Notes under the pieces: model-generated
Database searches by the model: none
The model's input: the letters and a program-made list of their open reading frames with translations, nothing else
Told to the model about the DNA's origin: nothing
Origin: Mytilus edulis
Lineage: Eukaryota; Mollusca; Bivalvia; Mytilida; Mytilidae
NCBI RefSeq assembly: GCF_963676685.1
Contig: NC_092355.1
Span: 72,879,176-72,943,175 of the forward strand
Length of the DNA stretch: 64,000 nt
Direction of reading: 5' to 3'
In this document: piece by piece, positions 23,087 through 32,600 of the stretch
Layout of the letters: each line of letters opens with the position of its first letter
Position numbering within the stretch: the first letter of the stretch is position 1
Program-made: the position numbers and the translations under genes

Positions 23087-24400
23087 CTACCATCTACCCT
23101 GTGTCGTGTGCCTTTGTTGTTCACCATTTCTGTCTCTTTGTTCTCGTCTGGAGTCGCTGTTGTAGTCGTTACGTCTTCCAGTATGAGTGTTATTGTGCAT
23201 GTCACGCTGACTCCTATTTCCAGCGCGATGATGGCGGCTGTTACTTTGTTCATTACGTGAACTTTGCATGTCTCTATTAAAATGACCTTCTCGTCTTGAC
23301 TGTTGGTGGTTAACATAACGCTTCGCTATAATTTCAGCTCCTCTCATGTCAATTTCGGAATCAAATGATTTTAAAACGTCAACAATCGTTTGAAAGTTTT
23401 TTCGCTCAATACGCTGTTGAACGCTTTGATCTTTGTGGATGTAAACATCGCTATATTGTCGACTGAACTTTAAATTACATTTTGAAGACATGATTTGGTT
23501 GAGATCATCTTTTGACTTACATGTAATAATCACTACTCCACTTTTGTGTTCATTTCGGCTACGTTTACGCTCGACATTGGAAAACGAAATTGTTTGTATT
23601 TTTAGACCTTCCCTCATCAAAGCTGAAATTTTTGAATTCAGATTTTCATTCGCACTTTCGGGTAAATTTCTGATAACTAAATTATAGGATATGTCTCTTT
23701 CTCCTGTGTGCTTTACAGATTTAGATATCTCATTCAATTTGTCCTCTACACTTTTCAAGTCTTGGTCAAAATCCTGACGCAAAGTATCGACAGCCAAATT
23801 TACATCTTTTTTCACTTTGGATACTTCCGTTGAAATTCGTTTATCAATAATTTGGTTAATTTTTTGTGTAATTTTACGTTCAAGGTTAGCCTCAAGATCG
23901 TTTATACGATTATTCATCTCACCAAACATACTCCGCATATCAACTGACAAATTACTGATCATTTTGGTGACCATAAGCATCTCTGGAGATACGGTTGAAT
24001 CCACGTGGATCTCAGCTTCTGTCGTTTTATTTAAGATTTGTTCAGTATTAGTTTCGATAGTTTGCATTCCACTATTGGGACTTTTCGGTACATGTTTTGG
24101 ACGTTTTTGTTTATTTTCGGTGTTTTTTGTACAAATCGTCTCGCTGTCACTATCTTCCGTATTAAGCTTTCTTTTTAAGTTATTCTGTTGTGAACTACTA
24201 TTGGAAAATAGGTTCCCAAATAAAGAGTCATCTGTTTGGTATATAATATTATGAGCTTCGGATATAACATCACTAACACTAATACATGTATCATTAGGTT
24301 GTTGTGTACTGTTACTTTTATTTGTTTCTAACTCTTTCGTTTGTTGTTTTTCCTGAGTTGTTTTATTACTCCGACCGTTACCGTTATTTTTCTTCCCCAT
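23087..24400 (-). CDS. LINE ORF1: coiled-coil/RRM-like RNA-binding protein
   Basis: 437 aa. The N-terminal 120 residues are polar and Asn/Gln/Ser/Thr-rich. Residues about 140-240 form a heptad-rich coiled coil (MRSMFGEMNNRINDLEANLE region). Next comes an RRM-like/C-terminal domain characteristic of L1-type ORF1 proteins (LVIRNLPES, then VVIITCKSKDDLN and IHKDQSVQQR). The tail, about 370-437, is Arg/Ser/Asn/His-rich and basic, suited to nucleic-acid binding. The expected role is binding element RNA in a trimeric ribonucleoprotein. It ends in UAG and ORF2 follows in the same frame. Confidence 0.85.
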   Translation of the reverse strand: MGKKNNGNGRSNKTTQEKQQTKELETNKSNSTQQPNDTCISVSDVISEAHNIIYQTDDSLFGNLFSNSSSQQNNLKRKLNTEDSDSETICTKNTENKQKRPKHVPKSPNSGMQTIETNTEQILNKTTEAEIHVDSTVSPEMLMVTKMISNLSVDMRSMFGEMNNRINDLEANLERKITQKINQIIDKRISTEVSKVKKDVNLAVDTLRQDFDQDLKSVEDKLNEISKSVKHTGERDISYNLVIRNLPESANENLNSKISALMREGLKIQTISFSNVERKRSRNEHKSGVVIITCKSKDDLNQIMSSKCNLKFSRQYSDVYIHKDQSVQQRIERKNFQTIVDVLKSFDSEIDMRGAEIIAKRYVNHQQSRREGHFNRDMQSSRNEQSNSRHHRAGNRSQRDMHNNTHTGRRNDYNSDSRREQRDRNGEQQRHTTQGRW

Positions 24401-24420
24401 AATTAAATCTATGGTCCAAA

Positions 24421-25395
24421 GTCCAAATCAGTGACCTCAAGCCCTAGAGCGGTATGTCTCTGGCTATTAAACACGGTATTGTGATGAGTAGTTTTCTGTT
24501 GTGTCAATGAAAGTTCTATTTTTAGTTTTGTTCAATAAAAGCTATGAAAACACTTTTTAAAACAGAGCTTAAGACATATAAAAGTTACACTCACTGCAAA
24601 GAATACTCCAAAAGTAATCCTGCTAGTCCAAGATATATGAACACTTTATAAATCGCAGATAAAAGTCGAAATTCTTCGGAGACATATAAACATCGACTAA
24701 TCACAAAGATGGCGTCTCTCTTATCATCTTATGCATCGGATGGCATATTGATATGTGTAAAATGTATATATGTTTTAGTCTAGAATCGATTCGACGATGA
24801 CAAGAATTACAAAAACTTAATGATGAATATCATCCTAGTCCCCCCCCCCCCCCCTGAGAAAAAATGCAAATAAGTAAAATTATTACTATTCCTTTGGATA
24901 ATACAATATTACCAAGTTGTTAATTGTTCAAGTTTGACATATTGAACCATAATTCTAATAATACAGTTGTTTTAGAAGTATTAAAAAATTATTGGTTTAT
25001 TTGTTGTCTATAAATGTCAGACTTTATTAACAAAATAAAGCTCATTCTGAATATGAATGAACTATTTGCCACTGGACTTAAAGCAAACTAGATAAATCAA
25101 GCACCGAATGCTAAAATCTATATATCTGAAATTTGTCTTCGCTTCGATCAACCCTGGACTCGGACGACTTCTTTTAAACTGAGTTTCACTATGCGTATTT
25201 CTGTGTGTTTCTTTTTTCAACATTGGCTAGAGATATAGGAGTCGGGTTGAGATCTTACAAAAGATGTTTAGTCCAGTTCATTTTTGCGCCTGTCCAATGT
25301 CAGGAGTCTCTAACCTTTGATAGTCCTGTATGCTTTATATTTTAGTTCATTTATTCATTTTGGAGTTTAGTATGAAGTTCATTTTCATTGAACTA
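24421..25395. other. LINE 5' flank and unassigned spacer
   Basis: 24421 to about 24770 may be the element's 5' UTR. A 15-16-base poly-C run lies at 24840-24855. The rest is AT-rich with no open frame. Confidence 0.4.
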
Positions 25396-25399
25396 GTAC

Positions 25400-25556
25400 A
25401 CATGTTTATGAAAGGGCCAGGTGAGGCCTACCTTCGGGTGCGGGATTTTCTCTCTGTGTTGAAGCCCATTGGTGGCATTCGGCTGTTGTCTGGTCTTTGG
25501 TCGGGTTATTGTCTATTTGACATATTTCCCATTTTCATTCTTAATTTTTATAATTA
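25400..25556 (-). repeat. Interspersed repeat family F1 (reverse)
   Basis: Complement of the copy at 29510-29665. It reads 'gggtgcgggattttctctct', 'ggcattcggctgttgtct' and 'gacatatttcccattttc'. Confidence 0.75.
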
Positions 25557-26028
25557 AAGCTCGTCCTGAATATGAATGAACTATTTGCCACTAGATATAA
25601 AACAAAGTAGATAAATTAATTATTTAATACGTTAGTTAAAGGAGTGATTACCACATTAATGAACACATATTTGAAACTTGTCTTCGATCAACCAATCGAA
25701 ACAAAGTTAGTCTTTAAATCCCAAAATGTCATTACTTGAGACAGTCACAAAAGGAAAAAATAAATTTCATGAAACTTGACGTTCGTGCCTTAAAATCATA
25801 CAAATAGATCTTTTTATAAACTTAATTAATTCAATTTAAATATGGAGAGCATCGCCAAAATCATATGATTTCTAAAAACGACATTTCGACACAAGTCCCT
25901 TCTTAAACAGTGCTTATTATCGATGCTCAGAATGTATCGTAAAATTTCGTATATAATTATATGACATTGTGTGTTGCTTTAATATCAAACTATTGTTGTA
26001 AGGTATTGTTTTATTACATAACTTGAAT

Positions 26029-26140
26029 TCAATAAAACTCATTAACATAAAATTGAGAAAGGAAATGGTGAATATGTCAAAGCGACAACCACCCGACCAT
26101 AGAGCAAACAACAGCCGAAGGCAACCAATGGGTCTACACA
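26029..26140 (+). repeat. Interspersed repeat family F1
   Basis: Forward fragment with 'taaaattgagaaaggaaatg', 'cccgaccatagagcaaac' and 'ccaatgggtct'. Copies also lie at 29510, 33325 (reverse) and 50672. Confidence 0.75.
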
Positions 26141-26262
26141 CATTTATTATGAAGGTAGCTGGCAAGTTAGTCGGACTCATAAAGGGTAAGATAGAAAAGA
26201 AGAGAAAGAAATGAGAAAGGTATACTTCTTGTCTTATCCCTCTTTATAATCTAGTTTAAACT

Positions 26263-26450
26263 CTGAATTCGCCGTTTCAGAATCTATTGCATCCTGGGTA
26301 ATATTTTCAAAAGTGTACACCACAACGTCTTGATTGGTTAACAATGCCATAAACAATGGAAATTCAACCAATGACGTGGCGTTATTTTCATTTTGGGGTG
26401 CGAACAATGAAATTACCCATGATTCTTTAGATTCTGAAACGGCTAATTGC
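26263..26450. mobile_element. Small foldback (MITE-like) element in the tetraspanin promoter region
   Basis: Terminal inverted repeats of about 40 bases: 'gccgtttcagaatcta' at the left pairs with 'tagattctgaaacggc' at the right, followed internally by 'tgggtaat'/'attaccca'. It is about 190 bp, non-coding, and ends roughly 90 bases before the tetraspanin start codon, so it overlaps the likely promoter or 5' UTR. Confidence 0.65.
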
Positions 26451-26537
26451 AAGAAGCTTATTTCAACTCGTCTTTTTATGGCAATTCCGATTTATTTTGT
26501 AGATTTAAATTCTGTGTGCTAGTCTAGTTATTCCATA

Positions 26538-26609
26538 ATGACGTTAGAAGAAGGTGGTCGGAGAACATGCATCAAAGTTACAATTATATTGGTCAACATA
26601 CCAGTAGCG
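26538..26609 (+). CDS. Tetraspanin exon 1 (start codon and first part of TM1)
   Basis: Starts at ATG 26538 and encodes 24 residues ending LVNIPVA, then the donor GTGAGT at 26610. Joining to exon 2 makes a continuous TM1. The last 19 coding bases plus donor are the seed of the repeat array that follows. Confidence 0.85.
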
Positions 26610-29600
26610 GTGAGTGAATAATTATCATATCATCCTGGTCAACATACCAGTATGTTAAGTAAACATTTATCATAGCATGCAGGTCAATATATCAGTAGTA
26701 ATAAATGAATAGTTTTCATATCATCCCGGTCAACGTACCAGTAACGGTAATTGTTATTATCATATCATCCCGGTCAACGTACCATTATGTTAAGTGAACA
26801 ATTATAATATCATCCCGGTCAACATACCAGTAGTGGTGTGTGAACAATTGTTATATCATCCCGTTCTACATACCAGTAGCGGTAAGTGAATGATTATCAT
26901 ATATCACCCTGGTCAACATTACCAGTTGGGTTGAGTGAACTATAGCTATTATAATACAATCCCGGTTAACATACCAGTAGCAATAATCAACTATCAAATC
27001 ATAAGGGTCAACATATAAGTAGCGGTAAGTGAATAATTATCATATCGCACTGGTCAATATTTGTGTATTTTGTTGAATCATTGACGTGTTCCAATCATAT
27101 GACAATCTTTGACTGTCGAGGATCCTGGCTTTGAAGAGGCATATTACTATACCGCATATCTATTTAAACTATAGTGTTTGAAATGCTATTTGCGACCCCC
27201 ACCCTTATGGATTTTACCAACCCTCTATGGATCCCTAAGGGGTCAGTAGCAAACCATATAACTTATATTATCCAATTTTTGCTGATCATAATTTTTTATG
27301 AAAGAATTTAGTTAGGCGAGAGTGGAGTCCTCCAATTTTTCCTAATCTGATTTCTTTTCATATATTATTTGTCTATCACCAAAACATTCTTTTTCAATAT
27401 ATTTTTTATTACAAGAGAATATTTCCTTCACCATGTTCAACATATTGTATTTTGTATGTACAATGAAAGAAAACATAACCTTGGATTAAATATGTCTATT
27501 AATTTGTCTTTCTGTCATCTTTGTTATGGACGTCAGCCAAACCGATGCAGTTGTCAGAGTAATTTGTAACTGCAGATTACATGTTATAAATCAAAATCTT
27601 AAATGCACGACATCCATATTGGATAAAAAGTAAAATTACAAAAATACTAGATTCCGAGGAAAATTCAAAACGGAAAGTCCCTAATCAAATGACAAAAGTA
27701 ATGTTTTAATATGGATATTATATTCTGGTTAATTTTTTTTAAGGCGACCTTCTTTTTGTGTCCAGAGACCAGAAATGTTTTACTAGGGAAAAGAAAGATG
27801 GATAAGATATGTGTGTTACTACTTTTAAAACTCATCAAAACCAAGATCGTTATTTATTTAATTTTGTAATTAGTTATAACCTTGCACGAATATTCCCTTT
27901 ACCTGGTAAAGGAATGGAGATTCATTTGTAATCTAGACTGTCTTAATGTGTTAGTTATAAGATCCTAGTTTCTTGTCCTTGAAAAATGAATGACTTTCTA
28001 AAGTACATGTAGCTCAAAGCCTTTGGTTATTTTTCACATACATGTATCTTATATATTTTATTATGATCTTTTTTTTATCTTTCGAAGACTATCAACAAAA
28101 CCCTAGATAAACTGTGTTCCAGCCCTTTGTTGTAAATAGCAACCATATATTATATTGAATGACCGCTAAGCTACATAAAAGTTGAGAAAATTGCAGCCAT
28201 ATTTTTATTGCAAAATGATATTATGAATTGAGATGTTGGTGTTAGTGAAAACATGAAATAATATAAAAATAAGCAGATGTGTTATACAATGAGAAAACTC
28301 TCCATCAGATTTCAAATGTCACATTTATAATACAGTTTTTTTTTTCGTTTTCAGCTGTTTGGCCTTGTTGCAGCAGGGCTTGGGATATGGATAGCTATGG
28401 ATGACCCTAGTTTTATGCATTTTACACATCTGGATGAAATAGAACTGTTCGATACTTCCTATGTAAAGACTGGCTCCTATATCATTGTGGCCGGCGGTTT
28501 TGGTGTAGCACTGTTCGGTATACTGGGCATCGTAGCTGCAGCAACAGAAAGTATGATACTATTAGCTGCAGTACGTATTGCTTGAATAAATTGGCGAAAT
28601 GTTTACTAGTGTAAGGGACGACATCAAAAAATTAATGAAGGATAAAAACAAAATCTTAATTCAAATAGTTTGGGGGTCAGTGAAAAAACTATATGAATTA
28701 AGTTTGTTATCCTACATTGAACTTTTGTCGTCCTTAATATCCCTATATAATTAATAAGGAAATCTAGAGAAATTTGAATGTCTACTCTACAAATCCAGAT
28801 GATCTTATTTCGTAACCAAAGTCGCCTGATAGTAGAGGAAGCTTTATTTTTCAAGTTTTGTTTGGTTTACTTGTCGATTATTTCGAAACCTATTTTCCAT
28901 AAAACAAGCTTCCTTATTAAACCATTTGTTAAAATAGTCTTACATTTTGGGATAGTTTGTAATATCAAAATGGTGTTTCACTTTTTGTTTCAGTATACAA
29001 TGTTAATTGCGTTAGCAATGGCTGTCGAAGTAGCGGCAACAGTATTGGGAGTGGTTTTCAAACATACGGTAATATTATTATACTAAATTTGTTATGCAGT
29101 AATCGCCTTTTTCTATAAATCATTTCGATTTTATAATTCCATCACAAACAGATAATTTGAATGCACCATACAATTCATTTATTTTAAATGATTGTTTTTT
29201 TTAACTTGTTCTGTTATCTTTCTCACTATAATCCATCATACCAGAGGGATAGTCAAACTCATTGATTAAAAAATAAACTGACAACGCCATGGCTAAAAAT
29301 AAAAAGACAAACAGACAAATTATAGTACAGCAGACACAACATAGAAAACTAAAGACTAAGCAAACCAACCACACCAAAAACTAGGGGTGATCTCAGGTGC
29401 TCCGGGAAGGGTAAGCGAACCTGCTCCACATGAGATAAAGATATCCGGTGTAGACTTTGTTTGTAGTGATTTTTTAATTTCCTACATCGTAAAAATGTTA
29501 ACATGAATTTCATAAAATTGAGAATGGAAATGGGGAATGTGTCAAAGAGACAACAACACAACCATAGAACAGACAACAGCAGAAGGCCATCCAATGAGTC

Positions 29601-32600
29601 TTCAATGCAGCGAGAAATTCCCGCACCCGGAAGCGTCCTTCAGCTAGCCCCTAAACAAATGTTTATTTAGGTTATGAATTTATATTGCCCCTTTAATACC
29701 ATATCCCGTTTGTGTATGATTATATTGTTGGGTTGTTGTCTTCTTTAAATACAATTCCAATTTCTTTTTGTTCGTGAAAAATTGATCTGAATAACGTGAT
29801 GTTTTAGGTGGAAAATACTATGGAGAAGGCAATAGGAAGAAGTATAAAAGAAGAATTTGAAGGAGTAGCAGATAGCGATAATGCATTTACCATACATTTT
29901 AATGCAGTACAACAAAAAGTGAGTAATATATAAGACAAACGTGAAAATACATTTACCATACAATTTAATGAAGTACAGCAAAAAGTTAGTAATATAAGAC
30001 AAATGTGAAAATACATTTACCATACATTTTAATGCAATACAGTAAAACGTTAGTAATATAAGACAAATGGGAAAAATACATTTAATGCAGTACAGCAAAA
30101 CGTCAGTGATATAAGACAATTGGGTAAAAACATTTACAGCCGATTGCATTGAGTGTGTAGGCAATGGTAATATCTTTGGTCAGCTTGCTTGCTAGCTGAA
30201 CCGTGAAGTCATTAATAGGTAAGGTATACTACCCTCTTTTCGAAGTAGCCTAGTCCTCCACACACAAAAAGATCAGTTATCTGTCGGACTACACAGGCAA
30301 AATTTGCTCACATGAATTTCACATGAATCTCACATGAAATTCACATGAAAAATTTCACGTGAGATTCACCGCAATCGAGCTTATACATAAAACTCACGTG
30401 AAAATTTTCATGTGAATTTCACGTGAATTGAGATTCACATGAATCTGATGTGAAATTTCTCACATGAATTTCAGGTGAAATTTACACAAAAAAATGATAT
30501 TTTTCATGATTTTAATTAAATTTGAAAATTAAGATATTATTTGAAATACTCTATTTTAAAAATTCATATGATTTTTCACATGAATAAAAAATACGTGATT
30601 TTCATGTGAAATTCACATGAAACTCACAAAAACTGATTTCACGTGAGTATAAGCTCGTTTGAGGTGAAATTCATGTGAATTTCACATGAGATTCACATTA
30701 CTTTAAATTCACATGAAATTCATGTAAGTGAAATTTGCCTGTGTAGTCTATTCTTATAGGAGGATAGTTCACATAACCTAATGATGTTTTCACGGTCCAG
30801 CTAGCAATCAGGCTTACCAAATATATAACCTTTACCTACACACTCAATGCAATCGGCTGTAACGCAGTACAACACAAAGTTAGTTATATACTAGGTTACA
30901 GAAAACCTGAAACTTCAACCATGTTCATAAATGTATTGGAAGTTTTTCCGTTATAGAGAATTTAAATTATGTTTCATATGAAAGAATAAAACTGCAGATT
31001 AAAAACGTGATAATGATGTGAAGAGTTATCTCCCATGGACCAGGTCAAACCCTTTCAATTTGAATATGGCTTCAATATTAAATCAAAATGTTCCGATGTA
31101 GAAGATATGAAGCTCCTTCAATATTTAGGCGGGGGCGAAACGAATAATAAACAATAATCAGAATCAGATTTTCACGGAAAAGTGTTCTATTGCATAGTTT
31201 TTGCTTGATAAATATTTCAGTTGGAGTGCTGTGGTTTTAATAATTCGGCCGATTTCTCTAAGGCTACTAAATGGAATACAACTGTAGACAACGTCATTCA
31301 ACAGATCCCTCCGGCATGCTGTAAAAACATGACGTTATCAGATCAATGTGTGGCAAATCCAACACCCGTCAACTCGTATACAATGGTAAATATAATTTCA
31401 ATAAGAATTTTTATGCCAAATTTATGGGCATTATGTTTTCTGGTCTGCCTCCAACAAAATTACCGCAAGCTTTATATTTTATATATATGCTTGAAAGACA
31501 GACAAATGTATTAATGACGCTTGAATAGAAAAAAAGTTGGTTGCTGTCTGTCATATTTCTTCTTCATTTATTGTTTTAGGCCGTTGATTTTCTCATACCT
31601 TTCCGACTCTACAATATGTGGTTTTTGTCGTACAGTGTTCTATAGTTATTTACATTCCTGATAGATAGTTAGTTGTCTCATTGGCATTCATTCGACGTCT
31701 CATATCTATACATTGTAATTCTATTTTAATGAATATGTACGACATGTTCAAGTTTAAATGATATGTGAAGTATAATCGAGCAATGTAAACTTTAGTAATT
31801 TCGGGACTGCTCTAACTGACTCTACAATATGGTTTTTTTTGCAAAACATTCAGTGCTCTATAATTGTTTAAATCTTCGATAGACATCTCATGTATAATTC
31901 TATTTTAATGAATGTTTTTAGAAATTTACAGGTTTAAATAATACTTGAAATATTAATGTAAACTTAGTCATTTCGGGACGTTTTTTAAATTTGCTATGCG
32001 GTATGATTTTGCTCATTGTTAAGGCTGAATTGTGACCTATAGTCTTCATTCACTTTTGTCTTTGATCTATTTATGTTGTTGTTGTTTGGAAGTTATCTAG
32101 TTGACGTATAGTTTAAACCTATTTTTGTATAGTGGATTGGGAAACAAGTTATTGCAACTTATATAAATCCCTTTTCACTTTGTTGATGCGAGCGCTGCCT
32201 TGTAGCGGCATTAGCCAGCTCTTTTTCGAAATCTACAACAGTGTCTTTTTCGTGCAGGAGATTTTGCTCTCTCTCTTAACACGGGTCATCCGTTTATCGC
32301 CCTTCCATGATCGACTATCGATTAATTGTTGGTTGCTTGACGTCCAGTGGCAACTATTTCATGTATGTTCAGGACGATCCGACGGACTATAAACGTTTCT
32401 CAAGACAGTGCATGCTTTAAAAGTTGACTTATAATCTAACTTTCATTGTTATTGACATAGAACATGCAGAAGGAAAAAGTACATTTATCATTAAAAGAAG
32501 TATTGATCAATTTCCCTTTGTTCTATGTGTGTATCACACACCTGTGCATAATCACAACATTATTATAAGAGGATCTGGGTGGGGTCTACAGAACAGAGAA

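Larger units (their letters stand above)
19358..24420 (-). mobile_element. Non-LTR retrotransposon (LINE), apparently intact
   Basis: Minus-strand element with a coiled-coil/RRM-type ORF1 (24400-23087), an endonuclease-reverse transcriptase ORF2 (23086-19544), a 3' UTR of about 170 bases and a tail of about three ATTGA pentamers at 19358-19376. Pentameric or tetrameric tails rather than poly-A are usual for CR1/L2/jockey/I-like lineages; this element belongs to that broad group, but the clade is not assignable by eye. Both ORFs are open over their full length with all catalytic motifs, so it could be recent or active. The 5' boundary is uncertain: sequence up to about 24770 may be 5' UTR. No target-site duplication could be matched. 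Confidence 0.88.

Noticed and set aside
23062-23316. Short minus-strand frame overlapping the ORF1/ORF2 junction
   Set aside because: Out of frame with both LINE proteins; a shadow of ORF1.
23817-24254. 145-aa plus-strand frame
   Set aside because: Antisense shadow of LINE ORF1.
29745-30164. 139-aa repetitive minus-strand frame
   Set aside because: Antisense reading of the exon-4 tandem array and flanks.
32132-32392. 86-aa plus-strand frame in tetraspanin intron 5
   Set aside because: No recognisable domain, no splice context, unremarkable composition.
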